Of a DNA stretch of 64,000 nt, positions 39,702 through 47,801 are shown piece after piece (position 1 is the first letter of the stretch; every line of letters starts with the position of its first letter). The notes beneath the pieces are model-generated. The model was not told the DNA's origin and made no database searches. It saw only the letters and a program-made list of their open reading frames with translations. Both the position numbers and the translations under genes were made by a program. Source of the DNA: Citreicella sp. C3M06 (lineage in GTDB: Bacteria > Pseudomonadota > Alphaproteobacteria > Rhodobacterales > Rhodobacteraceae); contig NZ_JAHKQA010000004.1 of assembly GCF_018860705.1 (NCBI RefSeq), positions 1-64,000 of the forward strand, given 5' to 3'.

Positions 39702-40781
39702 ATGAATCTGCAGCTGACTGGCCGTCTCGTGGTCGCAAGGCTGGATGAGGTGCGCGCGCAATTCTCGACGGTGGCGGATACGCGGGAGCTGTGTGTGGAT
39801 CTGTCGGGCATCGAGGCTCTGGATACGGCCGGGGCTTGGCTGATCATCGACACGCAGAGCGCCATTCAGGCCCGTGGCGGGCGCTGCGATATTGTCGGCG
39901 CGTCGCCGCTTCAGGGCGAATTGCTGGACGTGGTGCGGCAGAGCCTCCCCGAAAAGGCCGCGCCCACGGCATCGCGGCACGATTTTGTCTACTGGGTCGA
40001 GGCGATCGGCAAAAACACATGGCGCGGCATTCTCAAGCTGATCGAGATCCTCAGCTTCTTTGGCGCGGTGCTGGCGTGCTTCGCTGGGGTGGTCCGGCAT
40101 CCCTCGCGGTTGCGGCTGACGGCGCTTGTGCATCACATGCAGCAGATCGGGGTCAATGCCACGCCCATCGTGTCGCTGATGGCCTTCCTGATCGGTGTGG
40201 TCATGGCGTTTCAGGGGGCCGTGCAATTGCGCCAGTTCGGGGCAGAGGTGTTTGTCGTCGATCTGATCGCGATCTCGGTGCTGCGCGAACTGGGCATCCT
40301 GCTGACCGCGATCATCGTTGCCGGGCGCTCTGGCGCGGCCTTTACCGCCGCGATCGGGTCGATGAAGATGCGCGAAGAGATCGACGCGATGCGCACGCTT
40401 GGGCTTGATCCGATCGAGGTGCTGGTCCTGCCACGGGTTCTGGCGCTGGTCCTTGTGCTGCCCTTGCTGGGGTTCGTGGCGGATATCATGGGGCTGCTCG
40501 GCGGGGGACTGATGTCGTGGATCGAACTGGGCGTCTCGCCGGGCATGTTCCAGACCCGACTCTATGAATCCGTCGATGTCTGGCACTACGCCGTGGGTCT
40601 GATCAAGGCGCCGTTCTTTGCCGTCATCATCGGGATCATCGGCAGCTACGAAGGCATGAAGGTTGGTGGCGACGCCGAGTCTCTGGGCAGCTTGACCTCG
40701 ACCTCGGTCGTGCTGTCGATCTTCCTCGTCATCCTTGCCGATGCGCTGTTTTCCATCTTCTTCGCCGTGGTGGGGGTGTGA
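39702..40781 (+). CDS. mlaE: MlaE-family lipid transport permease with N-terminal STAS domain
   Basis: The 359-aa inner-membrane protein couples a STAS domain (residues about 1-95, LCVDLSGIEALDTAGAWLII) to an MlaE permease of five to six transmembrane segments. The permease carries the family blocks GRSGAAFTAAIGSMKMREEIDA and LPRVLALVLVLPLL. With the ATPase and MCE protein that follow it should move phospholipids between the inner and outer membrane. A GTG start at 39669 is possible, but ATG 39702 begins directly at the STAS domain. Its stop overlaps the next start in TGATG. STAS-MlaE fusions are known in several proteobacteria. Confidence 0.9.
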   Translation: MNLQLTGRLVVARLDEVRAQFSTVADTRELCVDLSGIEALDTAGAWLIIDTQSAIQARGGRCDIVGASPLQGELLDVVRQSLPEKAAPTASRHDFVYWVEAIGKNTWRGILKLIEILSFFGAVLACFAGVVRHPSRLRLTALVHHMQQIGVNATPIVSLMAFLIGVVMAFQGAVQLRQFGAEVFVVDLIAISVLRELGILLTAIIVAGRSGAAFTAAIGSMKMREEIDAMRTLGLDPIEVLVLPRVLALVLVLPLLGFVADIMGLLGGGLMSWIELGVSPGMFQTRLYESVDVWHYAVGLIKAPFFAVIIGIIGSYEGMKVGGDAESLGSLTSTSVVLSIFLVILADALFSIFFAVVGV

Positions 40782-41608
40782 TGGGGGATAGCAACGATGC
40801 CGTTATCCGGGTACGCGGCCTGCGCACGCAGTTCGGCACGCATGTGGTGCATGACGGGCTGGACCTAGATGTGCGTCGCGGCGAGGTGCTGGGCATCGTC
40901 GGCGGGTCGGGAACGGGGAAATCGGTGCTGTTGCGGGCCATCGTTGGTCTGCTCGAGCCGGCGGCGGGCAGCGTCGAGGTGTTTGGCACCAGTCTGCTGA
41001 ACGCCTCGGCGGATACGCGGCAAGCCGTCGGCCGACGCTGGGGCGTGATGTTTCAGGACGGGGCGCTGTTCTCATCGCTGACGGTGCGCGAGAATGTCGA
41101 AGTGCCGATGCGAGAACAGACCGATCTGGATGCGCCGACCCGGCGCGCCCTTGCCGAGCTCAAGATCTCCATGGTTGGCCTGCCGCCGCTGGCCTGTGAC
41201 AAATATCCCTCGGAACTGTCGGGCGGCATGCGCAAACGCGCCGGGCTTGCGCGCGCGCTTGCGCTGGACCCCGAAATTGTTTTTCTGGATGAACCCACGG
41301 CGGGGCTGGATCCGATCAGCGCCTCTGCCTTCGATGCGCTGATCAAGAAGCTACAGACCACGATGGGGCTGACCGTTTTCATGGTGACCCATGATCTGGA
41401 CAGCCTGCATGCAATCTGTGACCGCATCGCCGCGCTTGCCGAAAAGAAGATGCTTGCCACCGGCACGATGGCGGACATGCTGAAGATGGATCACCCTTGG
41501 ATGCACCAGTATTTTCACGGACCGCGCGCGCGTGCGGCGGGGCTGGACCATGATGCCTCCGCCGCCACGACGCCGGTAATCGAAGGGCCGACTGCCGATG
41601 GAAACTAA
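40781..41608 (+). CDS. mlaF: MlaF-type ABC transporter ATPase
   Basis: The 275-aa ATPase powers the MlaE permease. Walker A is GGSGTGKSVLLRAIVGL, the Q-loop is VMFQDGALFSSLTVREN (typical of MlaF), the signature is ELSGGMRKRAGLARAL, and Walker B is EIVFLDEPTAGLDP. The switch His is in MVTHDLDSL. The C-terminus extends about 25 residues past the core and is poorly conserved. A GTG start one codon upstream is equally possible. The last 11 bases overlap the MCE gene. Confidence 0.93.
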   Translation: MGDSNDAVIRVRGLRTQFGTHVVHDGLDLDVRRGEVLGIVGGSGTGKSVLLRAIVGLLEPAAGSVEVFGTSLLNASADTRQAVGRRWGVMFQDGALFSSLTVRENVEVPMREQTDLDAPTRRALAELKISMVGLPPLACDKYPSELSGGMRKRAGLARALALDPEIVFLDEPTAGLDPISASAFDALIKKLQTTMGLTVFMVTHDLDSLHAICDRIAALAEKKMLATGTMADMLKMDHPWMHQYFHGPRARAAGLDHDASAATTPVIEGPTADGN

Positions 41609-43340
41609 AGCCAACTTCGTTCTGATCGGAGCCGTGACCCTCGCCGGATTGCTGGGGATGATGGGTCTGCTGGTCTGGTTCGCCAAGATCGAGATCGACC
41701 GCCAATACGCTGTCTACGAGGTTCTGTTCGACGATGCCTCGGGGCTGGGGATGGCGGCGGACGTGCGTTACAACGGGCTGGCGGTCGGCAAGGTCATCGG
41801 GCTCGATCTCGACCAGACCGATCCCAGCAAGGTTCGGGTGCAGATCGAAGTCGCCGCAACCACCCCCATCAAGACCGACACAACGGCGCAGCTGAACTCG
41901 CTGGGGGTTACCGGCGTCGGCTACGTCGCGCTGACCGGGGGCAGCGCCGAGGCGCCGCTGTTGCGCGACACTGGAGACCCGAACGCGGTGAAACTGATCG
42001 AGTCGGAACGCTCGGTCGTTCAGGCGCTGTCCGAAGACGCCCCGGATCTGGTGTCCGAGGCCGTCGCGGCGATCCGGGACGTCCGCAACTTTCTCGGGGC
42101 TGAGAACCAGCAATCTGTGGCCAATGTGCTGAGCAATCTCGAAAGCGCATCGGGGCAGCTTGAAACGGCGCTGAGCGATTTTTCGGATATCTCCCGGACG
42201 GTCTCGGATGGCGTGGGCGAAATCACCAAGTTCACCGGGCGGCTGGATGTCATCGGCACATCGGTAGAGACGGCGCTGGTCTCGATCACCGAAACGCTGG
42301 ACGTCGCCAAACTGGCCATTGCCAGTGTCGAGCCGACATTCCGCTCGGCGAGCGAAGCGTTCACCACCGCCGAGGCAACCATCGATGACGTGGATACCTT
42401 CGTGCAGACCCGTGTGCCGCAGATTGCCGATGATCTGACGGCAGCCATTCGCTCCGTCGAGACCGCCACGACAGAGCTGCGCCCGCAGCTCGAAGAGGTG
42501 CTGGCGCAATTCGGTGGCACCGCCATGGCCGCAACGCAGCGCTTTGACGAGCTTGAAGCCACCATCGCCGGTCTGGATGCGACGCTTGCAGAGGCGCAGG
42601 CCTCCTTCGGGGCCATCGAAACCGCCTCTGGTGCGTTTCAGCTTCTGGTAAGCGGCGAGGGGACGGCACTGGTTACCGATGCCCGCGCCACCCTGACCAC
42701 GGTGAACGAGGCCGTCGCCAGTGTGGACAGGATGCTGAAGGACGACATTCCCCCCATCGTTGCCGACATCCGCAGCGCTGTCAGCTCTGCCAGCAGTGTG
42801 ATCGACACGGTGTCTGCCGATGTGAGCGCCTTTACCAACAGCCTCGACCCGCTGGCGGCCAGCGGCGAGGAAACCCTGAAGGCGGCGACACAGACCTTGC
42901 AGAACGCCGACCGCACGCTGGCCAACCTCGACCGGGCCCTGACAACGACCGAGACGACACTGGACACTGCAAAGGGCGCGTTCGCAAAGGCCGACACGGT
43001 GTTGTCCACCGATCTGGGGCCTGCGGTGGCCGATATCCGGACCGCCGCCGGGCAGGTCGAGACAACGATGTCCTCGCTGGCCGCCGATATTCCCGCCATC
43101 ACCACCGACCTGCGCGCAGCGGCCGCGCGCACGCTGAGCCTGGTCGAGAACATCGAAGCGACGGTGGCAACCAGCGCGCCGCCCGTGCAGGCGTTTGCCC
43201 GTGACGGGCTGCCGGAGTTCACGAGATTCGCCCTTGAGGCACAGCAACTGGTGACGCGACTGGAACAGGTGGCCAAGAAACTGGAACGTGACCCGGCCCG
43301 GTTCTTCTTTGGCAACAGCCTCCCGGAATTCAGGAGATAG
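41598..43340 (+). CDS. mlaD: MCE/MlaD-family lipid-binding protein, long form
   Basis: At 580 aa this MCE protein is much longer than E. coli MlaD (about 180). A single N-terminal membrane helix (residues about 8-30) anchors it. One MCE domain follows at roughly 38-115 (YEVLFDDASGLGMAADVRYNG). The remaining 460 residues are Ala-, Thr- and Glu-rich with heptad-like spacing, probably a long helical shaft across the periplasm. It would form a hexamer fed by MlaEF. The frame overlaps mlaF by 11 bases and ends 6 bases before the lipoprotein gene. Confidence 0.9.
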   Translation: METKANFVLIGAVTLAGLLGMMGLLVWFAKIEIDRQYAVYEVLFDDASGLGMAADVRYNGLAVGKVIGLDLDQTDPSKVRVQIEVAATTPIKTDTTAQLNSLGVTGVGYVALTGGSAEAPLLRDTGDPNAVKLIESERSVVQALSEDAPDLVSEAVAAIRDVRNFLGAENQQSVANVLSNLESASGQLETALSDFSDISRTVSDGVGEITKFTGRLDVIGTSVETALVSITETLDVAKLAIASVEPTFRSASEAFTTAEATIDDVDTFVQTRVPQIADDLTAAIRSVETATTELRPQLEEVLAQFGGTAMAATQRFDELEATIAGLDATLAEAQASFGAIETASGAFQLLVSGEGTALVTDARATLTTVNEAVASVDRMLKDDIPPIVADIRSAVSSASSVIDTVSADVSAFTNSLDPLAASGEETLKAATQTLQNADRTLANLDRALTTTETTLDTAKGAFAKADTVLSTDLGPAVADIRTAAGQVETTMSSLAADIPAITTDLRAAAARTLSLVENIEATVATSAPPVQAFARDGLPEFTRFALEAQQLVTRLEQVAKKLERDPARFFFGNSLPEFRR

Positions 43341-43346
43341 GCAGAC

Positions 43347-43970
43347 ATGAGAATTCGTAGTGCAATGCGACGGGCGGTGCTGACGCTTGGGCTGGCCACC
43401 TTGGCCGGATGTTCGGCGCTTTCCAGCATCGACTCCGCCTCAAAGCCGCTGAACACCTACGAGCTGAGCCCGCTGCCCGCGGTGTCGGGCACAGTGCGGC
43501 GCGGGCGCGCATCGATCGAGGTGGCGATGCCCACGACCACAGGGGCGCTGAGCAGCGATCGCATCGTGATCAAGCCCACCCCGCGCGAGATTCAGACCCT
43601 GCCGGATGCCCGCTGGGTCGATGACGCGGCGGCGCATGTCCAGCTGCTTCTGGTGCGTTCGCTGGCGAATTCGGGGCGGTTCTCACTGGTCACCAGCGCC
43701 GGGGTGGGGCCAACGCCCGATTATGTGCTGATGAGCGATCTGCAGGCGTTTCAGGCCGAAGTTTCCGGTGACGAGGTCAAGGTGGTCATCCAGTCGACCC
43801 TGACCCTGCTGCGCGACAGCGATGGCGCGATCCTCGCCTCGCGCAGCTTCAGCAGCGCCGTGCCGGTGGCGGATACCTCGGCGGCGCGCATCGTCGAAGC
43901 CTTCGACATGGCCATGACCGCGCAATTGACCGAGATGGTCGACTGGCTGGCCAGCACGCGCGGGCTGTAG
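43347..43970 (+). CDS. ABC-type transport auxiliary lipoprotein (PqiC-like)
   Basis: The 207-aa protein has a lipoprotein signal with TLAGC, Cys22 being the lipid site. It then follows the auxiliary lipoprotein pattern of PqiC and similar proteins: YELSPLPAV, IEVAMPTTTGALSSDRIVI and WVDDAAAHVQLLL. By family it sits in the outer membrane and contacts the MCE shaft at the far end of the transporter. It closes the four-gene operon. MlaA- and MlaC-type partners are not present, which fits a bridge-type system needing no soluble shuttle. Confidence 0.88.
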   Translation: MRIRSAMRRAVLTLGLATLAGCSALSSIDSASKPLNTYELSPLPAVSGTVRRGRASIEVAMPTTTGALSSDRIVIKPTPREIQTLPDARWVDDAAAHVQLLLVRSLANSGRFSLVTSAGVGPTPDYVLMSDLQAFQAEVSGDEVKVVIQSTLTLLRDSDGAILASRSFSSAVPVADTSAARIVEAFDMAMTAQLTEMVDWLASTRGL

Positions 43971-44192
43971 AAACGGCCCAAACGCAGGTTCGAGACTCGC
44001 CCGATGATCGCTCATGCGGGCGGCTTGGGCGAAAGCGGTGGGGATCTGGCCTGATGCAACCGGCGGGCGGTGCAAAAGATGCATATCGAAGCGGCATTTT
44101 CATGTGGCTTGCATCACATGCTGCAGGACGACTCATAACCAGAAGTTCAGAAGCGCCCCCGCCTGCAAACTGCGGCGATGCGAGCCCAAGGT

Positions 44193-45086
44193 TCAGTCGT
44201 TGCGGCGCGCTGCGGTCACATCCAGCAAATGTTCGACGAATTTGCGCGCGATCAGGGTTTGCGGCTTGATCGGATTCTGCAGCAGATAGATCGGAACCGA
44301 CAGCGGCTCTGCGAGCGGGCGCACCACCACATCCGCGCGGTCGAACAGTTTGGCGGATTCCTCGTCGACGACGCCGATGCCGTGGCCGTCAGCGACCATC
44401 CGGCACAGCATCGCGCCGATTGCCACCTCGATCTGGCTGCGCAGCGGCAGTCCTGCCATCAGCATCGAAGCCTCGAATTTACGGCGTATTTCATCGCCAG
44501 CGCTGAGAGACAGCAGCCTTTCGCTGCTGAGCTGGTCCAGCCGGATCTGTTTCTCGCGGCAAAGGCGGTGGCGCGTTGGCAGCACGCAGACGGCGTGCAG
44601 ATCGAACAGCACGGTCTTGTCGACCGACAGGTCTTCGCTTCGGGCTTGCGAGATACCGATGTCGAGCTCTCCGCGCGCCACGCGCTGCACCGTTTCGGGC
44701 GAGCTGACCGACCGGAACGACAGTGACAGGTCGCTGTATTCATACAGAAAATCGCGGATTGCGCCGGGCAGCCACCCGGTTGACAGCGCCGGAATGCAGC
44801 TGATTTCAAGGCGCGCATGTTCAAGCCGTGCCAGCCCTTGCGCAAAGCTTTCCAGATGGCCGAAGCTTTCGGTCATCCGCGCCGCTTCCAGATAGAAAGA
44901 CCGGCCCTCATCGGTTGGGTTCAGCCCCTTGGCGCCACGTTTGAAAAGCCGGACGCCCAGCTCTGCTTCAAGCATTTTCAAAGACTTGCTGACGGCGGGT
45001 TGCGACAGAGACAGACGCTGTGCGGCGGCTGTGACCGATCCGGCCTCAAGCGTGGTGACAAAGATCTCGCATTGCCTGTAATTCAT
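44193..45086 (-). CDS. LysR-family transcriptional regulator (left module)
   Basis: The 297-aa regulator has an N-terminal winged helix-turn-helix (MNYRQCEIFVTTLEAGSVT, then LSLSQPAVSKSLKMLEAEL) and a C-terminal effector-binding domain from about residue 90. It is divergent from the substrate-binding protein gene at 45289, the classic position for a LysR regulator of the adjacent operon. A palindrome ATAACCTGAGGTAAT at 45095-45109 fits the T-N11-A rule and could be its binding site. The inducer is unknown, probably the imported compound or a product. Confidence 0.9.
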   Translation of the reverse strand: MNYRQCEIFVTTLEAGSVTAAAQRLSLSQPAVSKSLKMLEAELGVRLFKRGAKGLNPTDEGRSFYLEAARMTESFGHLESFAQGLARLEHARLEISCIPALSTGWLPGAIRDFLYEYSDLSLSFRSVSSPETVQRVARGELDIGISQARSEDLSVDKTVLFDLHAVCVLPTRHRLCREKQIRLDQLSSERLLSLSAGDEIRRKFEASMLMAGLPLRSQIEVAIGAMLCRMVADGHGIGVVDEESAKLFDRADVVVRPLAEPLSVPIYLLQNPIKPQTLIARKFVEHLLDVTAARRND

Positions 45087-45094
45087 CTGCTTCC

Positions 45095-45109
45095 ATAACC
45101 TGAGGTAAT
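45095..45109. promoter_or_regulatory. Candidate LysR binding site, left module
   Basis: ATAACCTGAGGTAAT is an interrupted palindrome containing T-N11-A, the LysR box pattern. It is 9 bases upstream of the LysR ATG and about 180 bases before the transporter operon, so it could serve autoregulation and divergent control. Confidence 0.45.
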
Positions 45110-45288
45110 AAAACCCTAGCATACATGATTTGACAGCAAAGTTGGCTGTTGCGCAAGCTGGGCTCACTTACACGGGAAAGCCGCCGCAGAGCAGGATACC
45201 CCGGATCAGCGATTTGCAGATTTTCCTCCAGATCTCCCGCAGCCTTGCGCTTTGCGGGCCCAGAAACTTGTTGCCAACGGGACATGAC

Positions 45289-46854
45289 ATGAACCAGATC
45301 CTCCCTACGCGTCGGCCGGCCCTGTCCGTCCGCTCGTTTGCCGCCTCAGTCTTGCTTGCCACCGCGCTTCCGCTTGCCGCCATCGCCGCGCCCGAGGGCG
45401 AGCTGCGCATCGCCGTGGGGGCGGATGCGACCACCTTTCACCCGCATGTGAATTCGCTGCCCGTGGGCAACGCCGTTGACGGGCTGGTGTTTCAGCAGCT
45501 GTTCCGGATCGACGGTGAAAATCAGGTCGTGCCGTCGCTCGCCACCGACTGGAGCTGGTCCGAAGACGGCATGACCTTTTCGGTGATCTTTGAAACCGGC
45601 CATAAGTTCAGCAACGGCAGGCCGGTCGATGCAGCCGCCGTTGCGGCATCGTTCAACCAGCTTCTCGACCCTGACAGCGGGTCGATCTACGCCGGGCTCT
45701 ACGGCTCGCTGGGCGAGGCGGTTGCGCAGGGCGAAGACACCGTCGTGTTCAACATGGCCGAAAAGAATGGCCACGTTCTGATGCTGCTGGCCAACAGTGC
45801 CGCCGGAATCATCGACACACAGGCCAACGCCGAGATGGGCGCGGAATACGGCCGCAAGCCGGTGGGCAGCGGCCCCTACATGGTCGATGAATTCATCGGT
45901 GGCGAGCGGTTCAGCCTTGTGCCGAACCCCGGTTACACCGGATCGCGCCCGGCGACGCTGGAAAAGATCACCTTCATGGCGGTGCCCGAAGACGGATCGC
46001 GGATGGCGCTGCTGGAAACCGGCGATGTCGACATCGTCGATCGGGTTCCGGCGGAATCCATCCCCACCATCAACGCGCTTGACGGGGCTACGGTGATCCT
46101 GCCCGACAGCATGTTCTCGATCTCGATGGAGATGGTGCTGCGTGGCCCGCTGACCGACAAGCGGGTGCGCGAGGCGCTGAATATCTCGCTCGACCGCGCC
46201 GGCATGGTGCAGGGCATTCTCGGGGGGCTTGGTACGCCGTCGCAAGGGCAGGTCGGCCCCGGTACCGAAGACGCGCTGCGTGTGACCTTCGACGAAAAAC
46301 CCTATGATCCAGAGCGCGCCAAGGCGCTGCTGGCCGAGGCCGGCTATGGTCCGGGCAACAAGCTGGAACTGCGGGTCAACTGCCCCAATGGGCGTTACAT
46401 CAAGGATGCGCAGGTGTGTCAGGCGCTGACCGGGGAGTGGCAGGCTATCGGCATTGATGCCAAGGCCAATATTCTGGATCTGCCCAGCTGGTCTGCCGCG
46501 CACCGGGTGCCGCTGGACGAGCGCACATACGATATGTCGATGATCGGACGCGCCACGGCGGGCATCGACTTCACCCTGTACCGGTTGTTCCACACCGGGG
46601 TCAGCGCCAACACCTCTGGCTTCAGCGACGAGCGGGTCGACCGCCTGCTGGCCGAGGGCCGCGCCAGCACCGATATCGACGCGCAAAAGGCCGATTACGC
46701 CGAGATCCAGAAGATCATCTGGGATGAGATGCCGTTTGTCTTCCTGTGGTACCAGAAGCAGGCCATCGGCATCGCGGATAACGTGACCGGTTTCACCATT
46801 CGCCCGGATGAAACCATGCTGTTCGACGACGTTCACGTCTCGGCCGGCGGCTGA
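45289..46854 (+). CDS. Periplasmic substrate-binding protein, peptide/opine family (SBP_bac_5)
   Basis: The 521-aa protein captures the substrate in the periplasm for the ABC importer encoded next. It has a long signal peptide (about residues 1-34, cut near LAAIAAPEG). The SBP_bac_5 fold follows with TTFHPHVNSLPVGNAVDGL, LATDWSWSEDGMTFSVIF, VREALNISLDRAGMVQGIL and EEMPFVFL-type end segments (WDEMPFVFLWYQKQAIG). The start at 45289 has GGGA upstream. It is first in the left operon, 12 bases before the permease. Substrate unknown: family members take peptides, opines, nickel chelates or EDTA. Confidence 0.92.
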   Translation: MNQILPTRRPALSVRSFAASVLLATALPLAAIAAPEGELRIAVGADATTFHPHVNSLPVGNAVDGLVFQQLFRIDGENQVVPSLATDWSWSEDGMTFSVIFETGHKFSNGRPVDAAAVAASFNQLLDPDSGSIYAGLYGSLGEAVAQGEDTVVFNMAEKNGHVLMLLANSAAGIIDTQANAEMGAEYGRKPVGSGPYMVDEFIGGERFSLVPNPGYTGSRPATLEKITFMAVPEDGSRMALLETGDVDIVDRVPAESIPTINALDGATVILPDSMFSISMEMVLRGPLTDKRVREALNISLDRAGMVQGILGGLGTPSQGQVGPGTEDALRVTFDEKPYDPERAKALLAEAGYGPGNKLELRVNCPNGRYIKDAQVCQALTGEWQAIGIDAKANILDLPSWSAAHRVPLDERTYDMSMIGRATAGIDFTLYRLFHTGVSANTSGFSDERVDRLLAEGRASTDIDAQKADYAEIQKIIWDEMPFVFLWYQKQAIGIADNVTGFTIRPDETMLFDDVHVSAGG

Positions 46855-46865
46855 GGAGGCGGGCC

Positions 46866-47789
46866 ATGTTCATCCTCAAGCGTCTTCTTGCCGCCATCCC
46901 GACCTTGTTCGTGGTCAGTCTGCTGGCCTTCTGGTTTGTCGATCTGATCCCGGGCGATCCGGCGGCGCAGCTTGCGGGGAACATGGCCACCGATGCCGAA
47001 ATCGCCGATATCCGACATCATCTCGGGCTCGATCGGCCACCGTATGAACGGTATCTGCTGTTCCTGCGCGGCGTGGTTGATCCCGAGATTGCCACATCCT
47101 TTCGCACCTCGCGCCCGGTGGTGCTGGAAATCTCCGAACGGATGCCCAAAACGCTGATCATCGCCATCGGCGGTCTGCTCATCGGGCTGGGCTTTGGCGT
47201 GGTCACCGGGGTGATCTGCGCGCTGCGGCAGGGCGGGTGGTTTGATGCCATCGTCACGGTGCTGACGCTGGCGGGAATTTCCATGCCGATCTATTGGCTG
47301 GGCCTGCTGTGCATCTGGCTGTTTGCGGTCAATCTTGGCTGGCTTCCCGCCGCCGGGGCGGCGACGCCCGCCCATTACGTGCTGCCGGTGCTGGTGGTCG
47401 CGACCCGCCCGGCGGCGCTGTTCAGCCGGCTTGTCACCGCCAATCTGCTTGAGGTGATGGGCAAGGATTACCTTGATACCGCTCGCTCCAAAGGGTTGCC
47501 GGAACGGGTGGTGATCCTGCGCCATGCGCTGCGCAATTCGCTGGTCGCCGCCATCAGCGTGGCGGGGGTGCAGTTCGGTGGCATGCTTGGCGGTTCGGTG
47601 GTCACCGAGACCGTGTTCGGCGTGCCGGGGCTGGGGCGCCTGTTGGTCAGCGCCGTCGGCAGCGGAGATTACCCGGTGATCCAGTACAGCGTGTTGATGT
47701 TTGCGGTGTTCTTCGTGGTGATCAACCTTGCGACTGATCTGCTGGGCCAGTGGCTGGACCCGCGCACCCGCGATTACGCGGCTGCCTGA
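46866..47789 (+). CDS. DppB-type ABC transporter permease
   Basis: The 307-aa inner-membrane permease has six predicted helices. The N-terminus, MFILKRLLAAIPTLFVVSLLAF, is typical of DppB/OppB, and the coupling (EAA) loop reads VMGKDYLDTARSKGLPERVV. GSVVTETVFGVPGLGRLL follows, another landmark of the family. It pairs with the permease half of the next gene, 12 bases downstream. It forms part of the left-module importer for an unknown small organic molecule. Confidence 0.92.
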   Translation: MFILKRLLAAIPTLFVVSLLAFWFVDLIPGDPAAQLAGNMATDAEIADIRHHLGLDRPPYERYLLFLRGVVDPEIATSFRTSRPVVLEISERMPKTLIIAIGGLLIGLGFGVVTGVICALRQGGWFDAIVTVLTLAGISMPIYWLGLLCIWLFAVNLGWLPAAGAATPAHYVLPVLVVATRPAALFSRLVTANLLEVMGKDYLDTARSKGLPERVVILRHALRNSLVAAISVAGVQFGGMLGGSVVTETVFGVPGLGRLLVSAVGSGDYPVIQYSVLMFAVFFVVINLATDLLGQWLDPRTRDYAAA

Positions 47790-47801
47790 CAGGATGACTT
47801 C

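Noticed and set aside
43975-44060. tRNA-like T-loop string GGTTCGAGACT
   Set aside because: No acceptor stem, anticodon arm or paired T-stem can be drawn around it.
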